Below are positions 44,158 through 52,860 of a stretch of 64,000 nucleotides of DNA, in pieces. The notes under the pieces were generated by a model. The model did no database searches. It saw nothing but the letters and a program-made list of their open reading frames with translations, and was not told the DNA's origin. Every line of letters starts with the position of its first letter. Position 1 is the first letter of the stretch. The stretch comes from Pseudomonas tohonis (GTDB lineage: Bacteria; Pseudomonadota; Gammaproteobacteria; Pseudomonadales; Pseudomonadaceae), in NCBI RefSeq assembly GCF_012767755.2, contig NZ_AP023189.1:3040001-3104000 (forward strand), in the 5' to 3' direction. Made by a program: the position numbers and the translations under genes.

Positions 44158-45257
44158 TGCGCGACAACACCACCGACTACCGCGAGCTGTTCCTCAACGA
44201 TGTCCCGATGATGGACATGCGTGCCCCGGTGGAATACTCCAAGGGCGCGTTCCCCGGCACCGTGAGCCTGCCGCTGATGACCGACCTGGAGCGGCAGAAG
44301 GTCGGCACCTGCTACAAGCAGAAGGGCCAGCAGGCCGCCATCGAGCTCGGGCACCAGCTGGTGTCCGGCAAGGTCAAGGCGCAACGGGTGGAGGCCTGGG
44401 CGGCCTTCGCCAAGGCCCACCCCGAGGGCTACCTGTACTGCTTCCGGGGCGGCTTGCGTTCGCAGATCGTGCAGCAGTGGCTGAAGGAAGCCGGCATCGA
44501 GTACCCCCGCGTGATCGGCGGCTACAAGGCGATGCGGACCTTCCTGATCGAAACCCTGGACCGGGCCGTGGCCGAGTGCGAGTTCGTCGTGGTGGGCGGC
44601 ATGACCGGCACCGGCAAGACCGAGGTGGTCAAGGCCCTGGCCGACAGCGTCGACCTGGAGGGCCACGCCAACCACCGTGGCTCCAGCTTCGGCAAGCGTG
44701 CGACCGGGCAACCCTCGCAGATCGACTTCGAGAACCGCCTGGCCATCGACCTGCTCAAGCGCCGGGCCCGTGGCCAGCAGCTGTTCGTGCTGGAGGACGA
44801 AAGCCGCATGATCGGCATGTGCTCGCTGCCGCTGTCGTTGCACCAGGGCATGCAGCATTTCCCGCTGGTATGGCTGGAGGACAGCCTCGAAGGGCGCATC
44901 GAGCGCATTCTCAAGGACTACGTGATCGACCTGGCCGCCGAGTTCCGCGCCGTGCACGGCGATGAGCCGGGCTTCGAGCGCTTCGCCGAGCGCCTGTTGC
45001 AGAGCCTGGACAACATCCAGAAGCGCCTCGGCGGCGAACGTTACCAGCGCCTGCGGCTGATCATGCAGGCGGCCCTGGACGAGCAGCGCCGCAGGGGTGC
45101 GGTGGAACTCCACCGTGGCTGGATCGAGGGGCTGCTGCGCGAGTACTACGACCCGATGTACGCCTACCAGCGCGAGAACAAGGGCACGCGCATCGAGTTC
45201 GCCGGTGACGCACCGGCCATCCTCGACTACCTGGCGCAGCGCCGGGCGCGGCGCTAG
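44157..45257 (+). CDS. mnmH: tRNA 2-selenouridine synthase
   Basis: A 366-residue enzyme (also called SelU/YbbB) that replaces sulfur by selenium at U34 of some tRNAs using selenophosphate, via a geranylated intermediate. Residues 1-130 are a rhodanese domain with the catalytic C95 in [12 protein letters not shown]. Residues about 147-155 are a P-loop ([10 protein letters not shown]). Length matches the E. coli protein (364). Paired with selD as in many gammaproteobacteria. Confidence 0.96.
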   Translation: MRDNTTDYRELFLNDVPMMDMRAPVEYSKGAFPGTVSLPLMTDLERQKVGTCYKQKGQQAAIELGHQLVSGKVKAQRVEAWAAFAKAHPEGYLYCFRGGLRSQIVQQWLKEAGIEYPRVIGGYKAMRTFLIETLDRAVAECEFVVVGGMTGTGKTEVVKALADSVDLEGHANHRGSSFGKRATGQPSQIDFENRLAIDLLKRRARGQQLFVLEDESRMIGMCSLPLSLHQGMQHFPLVWLEDSLEGRIERILKDYVIDLAAEFRAVHGDEPGFERFAERLLQSLDNIQKRLGGERYQRLRLIMQAALDEQRRRGAVELHRGWIEGLLREYYDPMYAYQRENKGTRIEFAGDAPAILDYLAQRRARR

Positions 45258-45303
45258 GGGCTGTCGACCAGGGGGCGGGCTCGCGGTCGTACGTCGCGCT
45301 GAC

Positions 45304-46107
45304 TCATGGGCGCCGGACCGCTTCCGGGTGCTGGGTGCCGAGGACCACGGCGAGGGAGTCCGGGCGCCAGAACTCCTGGTCGAACTCCACGCTCTGGCCG
45401 TGCTCGCCGTAGCTCAGGCGCTCCAGGTAGAAGCTGCCGGACCCCGGCGAGACCTGCAGCAGCTCGGCCTGGACGTCGTTCATCGTTTCCGGATGCATGA
45501 GCAGTTCGCTACGTGACTGCACGCGGCCGAAGCGCTCGCGCAGCAGGCGGGTGAGCGAGGTGTTGAGGTCGGTGGTGAGCAGCTCCGGGCACCAGTCCAC
45601 CAGCAGCACGTTGCATTCCAGCAGCACCGGGCGCTGGTCGACCCAGCGGCGCCGTTGCAGGTAGAACACCGGCTCCTCGGGGTGCTCCAGGCCCATGCGC
45701 TTGGCCAGCCAGGCGCCGGCGGGGCGGCGTTCGGCGTGCAGGCATTCGGTGCGCGGCACGCGTCCCTGGGCCGCCACGTATTCCATGAAGCCGATGATGC
45801 CGGTGGGGTCGTAGCGGATGCGTGGCGGGCTGACGTACCAGCCCCGGCGGTTCTGGCGGTAGATCAGGCCGTCGGTTTCCAGCAGCTGCAAGGCCTGGCG
45901 CAGGGTCACCCGGGTGCAGCCGAAGCGCTCGGCCAGCTCACGCTCCGCCGGCAGCTTGCTGTCACTGGGGAGGACGCCTTCGGCCAGGTCCGTCACCAAC
46001 TGGTCGCGGATGCGCAGGTAGTGGGGCACGGAGGCTCGCCAACCGCCCTGGGGCAGGGACTCGGCCACGAACGAGGGGCGCGACGGGTTGAGCAGCGCGC
46101 CGTTCAC
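45304..46107 (-). CDS. GntR-family regulator with UTRA domain (HutC subfamily)
   Basis: A 267-residue regulator with GTG start that overlaps the PnuC stop (GTGA). Residues about 25-95 are the GntR winged helix (YLRIRDQLVTDLAEG, LPAERELAERFGCTRVTLRQALQLLETDGLIYRQ). The rest is a UTRA effector domain (FYLQRRRWVDQRPVLLECNVLL, and the end YLERLSYGEHGQSVEFDQEFWRPD). It is the last gene of the seven-gene vitamin-type operon. A perfect TGGTATATACCA site in front of the operon is of the type bound by this subfamily, so autoregulation is likely. Confidence 0.88.
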   Translation of the reverse strand: MNGALLNPSRPSFVAESLPQGGWRASVPHYLRIRDQLVTDLAEGVLPSDSKLPAERELAERFGCTRVTLRQALQLLETDGLIYRQNRRGWYVSPPRIRYDPTGIIGFMEYVAAQGRVPRTECLHAERRPAGAWLAKRMGLEHPEEPVFYLQRRRWVDQRPVLLECNVLLVDWCPELLTTDLNTSLTRLLRERFGRVQSRSELLMHPETMNDVQAELLQVSPGSGSFYLERLSYGEHGQSVEFDQEFWRPDSLAVVLGTQHPEAVRRP

Positions 46108-46700
46108 GCCGTTGCCTCGGCTGCCGCTGCCAGGGGCCGCTCCTGGTGCCGCAGGTCCTTGCGCCAGGCGTGCAGGCCATAGCCGGCGAGCACCACGAAG
46201 CCGGCGTAGAGCGCGGCGGTGAGCTGCAGGTCCTTGTAGAGGAAGAGGCCGACGTAGGCGACGTCGAGGATGATCCACAGCCCCCAACTGGCCAGGTACT
46301 TGCGCGCCGCCCAGAAGCTGGCCACCAGGCTGAAGGCGGTGAGCAGGGCGTCGACCCAGGGCACGGCGGCATCGGTGAAAAGGTGCATCAGGCTGCCCAG
46401 CAGCACGGCTCCGAGCAGGCCGGCGAGGAGGCTGAGGACGGCTTCGCGCAGGGGCAGGCGCTCGACGCGGACCTTGCCGCCGACGCTCTGGCCGCTGCTC
46501 CAGCGCCACCAGCCGTAGCCTTGCAGCACGGCGAAGACCAGTTGCAGGAGCATGTCGGAGTAGAGCTTCACGCCGAAGAAGATCCAGGCGTAGAGCAGCA
46601 CCGCGACCACGCTGACCGGCCAGCACCAGCGGATGCGCTGGGCGGTGAGCCAGACGCCGAGGATGTTGACGATGACGGCGACGATTTCCAGTGATGACAT
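46104..46700 (-). CDS. pnuC: PnuC-family vitamin permease (nicotinamide riboside or thiamine type)
   Basis: A 198-residue inner-membrane protein with about seven helices. Hallmarks of the Pnu family are QLVFAVLQGYGWWRWSSG and the C-terminal WGLWIILDVAYVGLFLYKDLQLTAALY. Pnu proteins move unphosphorylated vitamins by facilitated diffusion; PnuC carries nicotinamide riboside and PnuT thiamine, with trapping by a kinase inside the cell. Position 'ILD' has Asp where, as I recall, E. coli PnuC has Asn. With an acid phosphatase upstream and an APH-type kinase in the operon, the dephosphorylate-import-rephosphorylate logic fits either vitamin. Symbol used for the family, not the substrate. Confidence 0.85.
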   Translation of the reverse strand: MSSLEIVAVIVNILGVWLTAQRIRWCWPVSVVAVLLYAWIFFGVKLYSDMLLQLVFAVLQGYGWWRWSSGQSVGGKVRVERLPLREAVLSLLAGLLGAVLLGSLMHLFTDAAVPWVDALLTAFSLVASFWAARKYLASWGLWIILDVAYVGLFLYKDLQLTAALYAGFVVLAGYGLHAWRKDLRHQERPLAAAAEATA

Positions 46701-46711
46701 CGATGAGGCCC

Positions 46712-47554
46712 TCAGTAGGTGGGGTACTGCGGTTGCAGCGCCCGCTGCTTGAGCGCGCGCTTCTCGCTGGCCGGCAGGTCCTCGCGGCCCTGGTAGGGGG
46801 CGCTGTACCAGTGGCCGTAGGTGGGGTTGGGCAACAGGAACAAGCGCTCGCCCAGCCAGCCGAGGTAGGGCGCGGCCACCCGTTGCTGATCGGCCAGGCT
46901 GCCCTTGCCGGCGATGAAGTCGCCGAAGCTGTCGCCCACCAGCATCAGCACGCGGGCACGGCTGCCGACCCAGTGGCGTCGGCAGGTCTTGTCCGAGCCC
47001 GCGTCCGCACAGCCGCCGATGGCCGTGCCCGCCGTGAGGATCTGCGCGGTGTCGTCGATGGGGAAGCCGGCGCGGCGCAGGTTGACCAGGGTCGCCTGCT
47101 CCTGGCCGGGCTCGCGGTTGGTCAGGTAGTAGGGGGTGATGCCGCGCTGCGCCGCCGCCTGCAGGAAGGCCACCGAGCCCGGTAGCGCCCTGGCCTCGGC
47201 GCGCTCCACCCATTGGTTCCACTCCTGATAGTCGTAGGGGCGGTCTTCGAGGATGGTGCGGGCGTTCAGCGGCACGTTGTCGAGCAGGGTCTCGTCGATG
47301 TCGACGATCACCGCCGGCGGCAGCCCGGCCAGCTCGCGAGGCGCTTCGGCCAGGGCGTCCCAGCCGGGGTCGGCCAGGGCCTTGTCCAGCTGGCGGGTGG
47401 CGTTGGCGTAGACCTGGCGGAACAGCAGGTCGTGCTCGATGGAGGTCTGGGTCCAGAGCACCGCGTCCAGCTGGTCGTTGGCGGGTGGGTGCTGCTGGCA
47501 GCCGGCCAGGAGTGCGACGAGCAGGGCGGTGGCGAGCGGGGTGGCGATGCGCAC
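46712..47554 (-). CDS. HAD-family acid phosphatase lipoprotein, e(P4)-like
   Basis: A 280-residue predicted lipoprotein (lipobox LLAGC, Cys 19). The class B/C acid phosphatase motif is VDIDETLLDN (residues 84-93, Asp 85 and 87), with the later motif VLMLVGDSFGDF supplying the magnesium-binding Asp residues; YYLTNREPGQEQATLVNLRR matches e(P4) of Haemophilus. e(P4) strips phosphate from NMN in the periplasm or outer membrane so that the riboside can enter by PnuC. Its place directly before pnuC (11 bp) and after a TonB receptor fits that role or an equivalent one for thiamine phosphates. Confidence 0.88.
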   Translation of the reverse strand: MRIATPLATALLVALLAGCQQHPPANDQLDAVLWTQTSIEHDLLFRQVYANATRQLDKALADPGWDALAEAPRELAGLPPAVIVDIDETLLDNVPLNARTILEDRPYDYQEWNQWVERAEARALPGSVAFLQAAAQRGITPYYLTNREPGQEQATLVNLRRAGFPIDDTAQILTAGTAIGGCADAGSDKTCRRHWVGSRARVLMLVGDSFGDFIAGKGSLADQQRVAAPYLGWLGERLFLLPNPTYGHWYSAPYQGREDLPASEKRALKQRALQPQYPTY

Positions 47555-47564
47555 GGCAGGTTCC

Positions 47565-49733
47565 TCAGAAGTTCACGGTGGCGGAGAGGCGCGCGGTACG
47601 CGGGGCGCCCTGGAACAGGTAGCCGTCGCCCATGTACTCGCCGGCGTCGCGCCAGTAGCGGGCGTCGAAGAGGTTGTCGACGGTCAGGCGCAGCACCGTC
47701 TCGTAGCCGTCGATATCCAGGCTGTAGCGGCCGCCGAGGTCGAATACCGCGTAGTCGTCCACCTTCACGTTGCCGGCCTGGCTGGCGTACTTGCTGCCGC
47801 TGTACTGCACGCCGCCGAGCAGGGCCAGGCCCTGGATGCCGGGGATGGCGTAGTCGGCATGCAGGCTGGCGCGCAGCTCGGGCACGTTGATCGCCTGGTG
47901 GCCTTCGTAGGCGGCGGTGCCGCTGCCGGTGACCCGCGCGCGGATGGCTGCGGCGCTGGCCGAAACCTGCAGGCGGTCGGTGACCCGGCCGGTGGCGGAA
48001 AGCTCCAGGCCGATGTTCTTCTGCTCGCCCTGCTGCACATAGGTGAAGGTGGTGTCGCCGTTGGGCCGCGCGTACTGGTAGGCCTTGGTGATCTGGAACA
48101 GCGCGGCGCTCAGGCTCAGGCGCTGCCAGTCACGCTTGATGCCCAGCTCCAGCTGGCGCGAGACCGTCGGCGCCAGGATCTCGTCGGCGTTGGTGGTGAA
48201 CCAGGCCGCTTCGCCGCCCAGGGACAGGCCCTTGCTGTAGCTGCCATAGAGGGAGATGTCCGCGCGCGGCTTGTAGATCAGCGCGACGCTGGGCAGGAAC
48301 TCCGAGCGCCGGGTGTGGCGGGTGGTGTTGCCGTCCTTGTCGAAGGCCTCTTCGTCCAGGCGCACCTGGCGCCCGCCGATCACCGCCTGCCAGTGTTCGC
48401 CGTAGCTCACGCGGTCGCTGGCGAACAGGCCGTACTGGCGGCTGTCCAGGCGGCGATAGGTGTGGCCGAGGGGCACGTCGGTGGGCGGGAAGTCGGGCGT
48501 GGGCTGGTGGATGTTGGCGGTGCCCACCCATTCGTTGGTGGATTTGCGCCGGTCCAGCAGGCGACGGAAGGCGCTGCTGCCGATGGTCAGCTCGTGGCTG
48601 AGCGGGCCGCTGTCGAAGCGGCCGGCGAGGGCGGCTTGCAGCTCGTCGTTGCGGCGCGTGTCGCCCGGGTTGCGGAAGTCGTAGATGTCGTAGTCGCCTT
48701 CCGGGCTGAAGAAGTTCGGCACGGCGGAGCCGGCGCAGCTGGCCGAGCCGTAGCAGCCCCAGGCGAAGGCGCTGTAGTCGTCGATCACCACGCGGCTGCG
48801 GGCGGCGCTGAGGCTGCCGGTCCAGTCGTCGTCGAAGCGGTATTCGAAGCGGCCGTTGAGGTTGAGCGAGTCGATCTTCACGGGCTTGGACCAGCTCTGG
48901 TCGCCGAGACGGTCGCTCGGGTCGATGCCGCTGGGCACCACGCTGCCGCCCAGCAGCTGGTAGCCGGGCACCGAGCGCTGCTCGCGGGTCTGGTACTCGG
49001 CGTCCAGCTGCAGCAGCGCGGCGTCGCTGATGTTCCAGTCGCTGGCCAGGGAGAGGAAGTCGCGCGTGCCGTCGGAGTTGTCGACGTAGGAGCGGATGTC
49101 CTCGTGGGCGACGTTGGCGCGCAGGCCGAAGCGCTGCTCGTCGTCGAGCCAGGCGCCGATGTCGGTGGCAATGTAGCGCTCGCCTTCCTCGTTGGTGGCC
49201 AGGGTCACCGAACGCACGGCCTCCGGGCGCTTGGTGACGTAATTGACCAGCCCGCCGGGTTCGGAGACGCCGCTCTGCAGGCCGGAGAGGCCCTTGAGCA
49301 CTTCGACCCGCTGCTTGTTCTCCAGGGCGACGTTCTGCTCGCCGGTGATGGTGCGGCCGTTGATCTTGTAGCTGCTGGCGGCGTTGAGGGAGAAGCCGCG
49401 GATCACGAAGTTCTCGTAGTAGCCGATGGGCGCGTAGCTGTCGCCGACCGAGGCGTCGTTGCGCAGCACCTCGCTGAGCAGCTTGGCCTGGCGATCCTTG
49501 ATCAGCTCCTCGGTGAACACCGAAACGGAGGCGGGGGTATCCAGCAGCGGGGCCTCGTCGAAGCCGCCCACCGAGGCGCTTCGGGCCTGGTAGCCGTCGT
49601 CCTCGTCGCCGTGCACGGTGACGGTGTCCAGGGTGACGGCGCCTTGCGCCCAGGCCAGTGACGGGCTCAGTGACAGGGCCAGGAGCGCCAGCGCGAAACC
49701 GTGGCGGTGCTGCAGGAACAGGGATGGGACCAT
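47565..49733 (-). CDS. TonB-dependent receptor of the siderophore-receptor class, in a vitamin-salvage operon
   Basis: A 722-residue outer-membrane receptor. GAGGAG lies eight bases before the ATG at 49733. Signal peptide residues 1-29 (ALALLALSLSPSLAWAQ). The TonB box region is VTLDTVTVHG, the plug runs from TPASVSVFTEELIKDRQAK through VEVLKGLSGLQSGVSEPGGLVNYVTKRP, and the barrel ends in VNF. By class it would be called a siderophore receptor, and there is no STN domain. Its neighbours (e(P4)-like phosphatase 10 bp downstream, then PnuC) point to a vitamin or its phosphate ester rather than a ferric chelate. The strand-rich barrel gives no direct ligand clue. Confidence 0.9.
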   Translation of the reverse strand: MVPSLFLQHRHGFALALLALSLSPSLAWAQGAVTLDTVTVHGDEDDGYQARSASVGGFDEAPLLDTPASVSVFTEELIKDRQAKLLSEVLRNDASVGDSYAPIGYYENFVIRGFSLNAASSYKINGRTITGEQNVALENKQRVEVLKGLSGLQSGVSEPGGLVNYVTKRPEAVRSVTLATNEEGERYIATDIGAWLDDEQRFGLRANVAHEDIRSYVDNSDGTRDFLSLASDWNISDAALLQLDAEYQTREQRSVPGYQLLGGSVVPSGIDPSDRLGDQSWSKPVKIDSLNLNGRFEYRFDDDWTGSLSAARSRVVIDDYSAFAWGCYGSASCAGSAVPNFFSPEGDYDIYDFRNPGDTRRNDELQAALAGRFDSGPLSHELTIGSSAFRRLLDRRKSTNEWVGTANIHQPTPDFPPTDVPLGHTYRRLDSRQYGLFASDRVSYGEHWQAVIGGRQVRLDEEAFDKDGNTTRHTRRSEFLPSVALIYKPRADISLYGSYSKGLSLGGEAAWFTTNADEILAPTVSRQLELGIKRDWQRLSLSAALFQITKAYQYARPNGDTTFTYVQQGEQKNIGLELSATGRVTDRLQVSASAAAIRARVTGSGTAAYEGHQAINVPELRASLHADYAIPGIQGLALLGGVQYSGSKYASQAGNVKVDDYAVFDLGGRYSLDIDGYETVLRLTVDNLFDARYWRDAGEYMGDGYLFQGAPRTARLSATVNF

Positions 49734-49842
49734 GGACGAACTCCTCGATGGACGCCGGCAGGCAGCGGGGGCGGGCAAGGTGTCGCCCGGCTCGCGGCGC
49801 TGGCGTGCCTACTGCTGAAAGACGGAAGAAGGGGTAAGGACC

Positions 49843-50724
49843 TCAGGCCGGAGCTGCTCCGGTGGACATTGGCAAGGCTGGATCGGCCGCCCATTCCTGC
49901 AGCGAGCCGTCGTAGATCGAGACCCGCCGCCGGCCCAGGAGGGTCAGGGCGAGGGCCGTGGCGGCGGCGGATATGCCGCCCCCGCAATAGAGGATCAGGG
50001 GCTGCTCACCCTCCAGCAGCGCGCCCAGGGCCCGGGCCAGCTGCGGGGCGGGGAGGTAGCGGCCGCCTTCGTCGAACAGGCCGCGGGCCGGGTGGCTGAG
50101 GCTGCCGGGGATATGGCCGCGCCGGGCGTAGCGGGTCACGGCGCTGCCGTCGAAGAGCGCGGCGGACAGCGCGCAGACCAGCGTGCCGGGCGCATTGCCC
50201 TCGACCACGGCGAGCACGTCCTGGCGATCGGCCCAGAAACCCGCCTGGGGGGCCAGTTGCGGCAACGGCCCGCCGCCACCGGGCTCCTCGCCCTGTGCCA
50301 GGGGCAGGCCGGCCTGGCGCCAGGCCTTGAGGCCGCCATCGAGCACGGCAGCGGCGATGCCGAGGCTGCGCAGCATCCACCACAGGCGCGCGGCCCAGAA
50401 ACCGTCGTGGCGGTCGTAGATGACGATGCGCCGTGCGCCGCCGACGCCCAGGCGCGCCAGGGGTTGTTGCAGCGCGGCCGGGCTCGGCAGGGCGAAGCTG
50501 AAGCCCGCAGCACCATCGGCCAGCGCGTGCAGCAGGTCCGCGTGGCGGGCACCGGGGATGTGCTCCTGGCGCCAGGCCGCCTCGCCGCTGGCCACCCGGT
50601 AGTCGCCGTCGAATGCGGCGGCGGCCAGTTCGACGCTGGCATCGAGCAGCAGCAGGCCGGGTTCGGCCAGGGCCTGGTGCAGGGCCTGCGGGGCGATGAG
50701 GATGGCGGCGTGGTGCGTGGGCAT
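49843..50724 (-). CDS. Two-domain rhodanese (thiosulfate/3-mercaptopyruvate sulfurtransferase, SseA-like)
   Basis: A 293-residue protein with two rhodanese domains: the inactive N-terminal one (IPGARHADLLHALADG, VIYDRHDGFWAARLWWMLRSLG) and the catalytic C-terminal one with the nucleophile Cys in LILYCGGGISAAATALAL. The loop CGGGISA differs from the CGSGVTA typical of SseA. AGGAAACCGCC precedes the ATG. It could provide persulfide sulfur, for instance for thiazole synthesis, but that link is inferred from the operon only. 109 bp separate it from the receptor gene; I see no second operator there. Confidence 0.85.
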   Translation of the reverse strand: MPTHHAAILIAPQALHQALAEPGLLLLDASVELAAAAFDGDYRVASGEAAWRQEHIPGARHADLLHALADGAAGFSFALPSPAALQQPLARLGVGGARRIVIYDRHDGFWAARLWWMLRSLGIAAAVLDGGLKAWRQAGLPLAQGEEPGGGGPLPQLAPQAGFWADRQDVLAVVEGNAPGTLVCALSAALFDGSAVTRYARRGHIPGSLSHPARGLFDEGGRYLPAPQLARALGALLEGEQPLILYCGGGISAAATALALTLLGRRRVSIYDGSLQEWAADPALPMSTGAAPA

Positions 50725-50733
50725 GGCGGTTTC

Positions 50734-51885
50734 CTAGTTGCGTGTGCGGGCGAGCCGGTCGAGGTGGGCGAGCAGGCGGGCGCCCTCGTTGTCGCCGAAC
50801 CAGCGGGCATGGCCGACCAGGAAGGCGTGGTAGGCGATATCCGCGCTGGCCCGGGAGCCGACGATGCCTTCGAAGTAATCCACCTCGGCGAGGGCGAAGT
50901 CGGCGTGCACCAGCGGCAGCAGTGCCTTGAGGGTGAACAGGTCGTTGCGGTCGAGCGGCCGCTGGCTCGTATAGCCGGCCAGCAGCGCATCGACGGCGTC
51001 GAGGTCGGCCGGGGCGCGGCCGCCATCATCCAGTTCCAGCCAGGGAACGCAATTGCGTTCCAGCGCGGTGGCGAGGTCGAACAGGGCGAAGGTGAGGTCG
51101 CTGAGGCCGAAGTCGAGGACGCTCTCGACCTCGGCCGAGCCACCTTCCGCGCGCCACAGCAGGTTGGAGGCATGCCAGTCGTTGTGGGTCCAGAGCGCTG
51201 GTTGGCCGGCAAGCAGCGGCAGCAGCTCGCGGTGCCACGGCAGGTGCAGTTCCGCCAGGGTCCGGCGCCAGTCCTGCCCGGCCAGGTAGCGGGCCAGGGC
51301 GGGCTGCCGGGGCAGGGCCCGCTCGATGGCCTGCAGCGGGTCGTGCTGTCTGAAGATGCGCAGGTTGGACACCAGCACCGGAGCCTGGCGGGCGCTCGCG
51401 GTGAAGCCTTCGGCGGCGCGGTGCAGGCGGGCGAGGGTGGCGCCGGCCGAGTAGGCGTGGTGCAGGTCGAGGAAGGGCGTCCAGGACAGCGCGTCGCGGT
51501 AGAGATCGTCCCCGGCGGCGCGGGGCAGTACCTCGTAGGTCCAGTCGCCGAGGGCCAGCGCGCTGTTGCCGTGCGCGTCGGTCAGCGGGTTGACAACCGG
51601 GGCGCCCCGGCTCGCCAGGTGGCGGATGAAGCGGTGTTCCTCTTCCAGCCAGGCCGGCTGGCGCACGCTGTGGTGATGACGCTTGACGAACAGCTCGCCC
51701 CGCTCCGTCTGCACCTGGGCGGCGGCGGAGAAGGGGCGCGGGCTGTGCCAGCCGAGCTGCACCAAGGCGCCCAGCTGCGGGAAGCGCTGCAGCACCTGCT
51801 CGACGTCCCCTTGTCGCAGGGCGGGCCAGTCGGCTTCCACCGGCTGCGAGCCCATGCCGTGGGCGATGCGTGCGGGCTCGCTCAT
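50734..51885 (-). CDS. APH-fold phosphotransferase (small-molecule kinase)
   Basis: A 383-residue kinase of the aminoglycoside/choline/thiamine kinase superfamily. The catalytic loop is THNDWHASNLLW (H-x-D-x4-N form) and the metal-binding motif is LDFGLSDLTF (DFG). The N-terminal lobe has the ATP-lysine in LFVKRHHHSV. Family members phosphorylate hydroxyls of small molecules (thiamine, choline, homoserine, methylthioribose) or antibiotics. In this operon a vitamin kinase that traps the imported compound is the simplest idea. Overlaps the upstream gene by ATGA; 9 bp before the rhodanese. Confidence 0.83.
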   Translation of the reverse strand: MSEPARIAHGMGSQPVEADWPALRQGDVEQVLQRFPQLGALVQLGWHSPRPFSAAAQVQTERGELFVKRHHHSVRQPAWLEEEHRFIRHLASRGAPVVNPLTDAHGNSALALGDWTYEVLPRAAGDDLYRDALSWTPFLDLHHAYSAGATLARLHRAAEGFTASARQAPVLVSNLRIFRQHDPLQAIERALPRQPALARYLAGQDWRRTLAELHLPWHRELLPLLAGQPALWTHNDWHASNLLWRAEGGSAEVESVLDFGLSDLTFALFDLATALERNCVPWLELDDGGRAPADLDAVDALLAGYTSQRPLDRNDLFTLKALLPLVHADFALAEVDYFEGIVGSRASADIAYHAFLVGHARWFGDNEGARLLAHLDRLARTRN

Positions 51886-52802
51886 GGCTGCGGCTCCGCC
51901 AGGTAGTGGTTGCAGGTGGCGTGGCGCCAGGCGTCCGCGTCGGCGAGCACGCCGTGCGCGTGCAGCCAGTGCGCATAGGGTGCGAGCAGTTCTTCACGCT
52001 GCTGGCCCCAGCGCTGCTCGTGCAACCAGGTGGTGGCGATGCGCTGCAGCGACTGGCTGAGCAGCTCGGTGGGGAAGTAGGGGATGGCCGCCTCGTAGGC
52101 GGGCAGGGCGCTTTGCGGGTCGGCCGCCACGGCGCGGAAGCCGCGCTCGGTGGCGGCGAGGAAGGCGCGTGCGGCTTCGGCGTGGTTGTCGAGCCAGTCC
52201 TCGCGACCGCCCAGCAGGTAGCTGTGGTAGCGCGGCGCGCCGATCTCGTCCACCGGCCAGACCACGCGGCGTTCGGCCGGGATGGGGCTGTCCATCAGCG
52301 CTTCCCAGGCCCAGTAGCCACCGAAGCTGGCGTCGGCGACACCGGCGGCCAGTTGTTCCGGGCGCAGCTCGCGCACCTTGCTGTCGACGATGATCACGGC
52401 ATCCGGATCGCCACCGTCGGCGGCCACCAGGTGGCGCACCATGGCCAGGCCGCGCGGGGTGGGGTTGAGCGCCAGGCGCTTGCCGGCCAGGTCGCGGGGC
52501 CGCTGGATGCCGAGGCCGGTCAGGGTCTGGATGGACTCCAGCCCGCAATGGTTGATGGCGGCCACGCCCAACAGGGGCTGGCCGAGGCTGCGCCGGACCA
52601 GCAGGCGGTTGCTGGGGAATACGCCAAGGTCGGCCGCACCCTGCAGCACGTGTTCGAGCGTGTCGCCCCGGAAGGGGTCCGGCACCTGCAGCTGCACATC
52701 CAGCCCGGCGTCGCGGTACCAGCCGCGTTCCCGCGCCACGTAGAAGCCGGCCGAATTCGGCCAGGGATGAAAATATTCCAGCATTACCCGTACAGCGATC
52801 AT
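51882..52802 (-). CDS. NMT1/Thi5-like (SBP_bac/ThiY-type) protein without signal peptide
   Basis: A 306-residue protein of the NMT1/THI5 branch of type II periplasmic binding proteins: VMLEYFHPWPNSAGFYVARERGWYRDAGLDVQL, then GAADLGVFPSNRLLVRRSLGQPLLGVAAI and WLDNHAEAARAFLAATERGF. The protein starts directly with the first strand: there is no signal peptide or lipobox, and no ABC permease or ATPase gene in the operon. It is therefore either cytoplasmic, like yeast Thi5 which makes the thiamine pyrimidine HMP-P from its own histidine and PLP, or the start is misjudged. First gene of the operon behind the TGGTATATACCA site. Confidence 0.82.
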   Translation of the reverse strand: MIAVRVMLEYFHPWPNSAGFYVARERGWYRDAGLDVQLQVPDPFRGDTLEHVLQGAADLGVFPSNRLLVRRSLGQPLLGVAAINHCGLESIQTLTGLGIQRPRDLAGKRLALNPTPRGLAMVRHLVAADGGDPDAVIIVDSKVRELRPEQLAAGVADASFGGYWAWEALMDSPIPAERRVVWPVDEIGAPRYHSYLLGGREDWLDNHAEAARAFLAATERGFRAVAADPQSALPAYEAAIPYFPTELLSQSLQRIATTWLHEQRWGQQREELLAPYAHWLHAHGVLADADAWRHATCNHYLAEPQP

Positions 52803-52860
52803 CCATCTTGCTCCGCATTGCCCAGTGGGCTCATGGGGGCGGATTTAAAGGGAGGGGCTC

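Noticed and set aside
47439..49661. 740-codon plus-strand frame over the vitamin-operon receptor
   Set aside because: Antisense shadow of a full-length TonB receptor with signal peptide and plug motifs.
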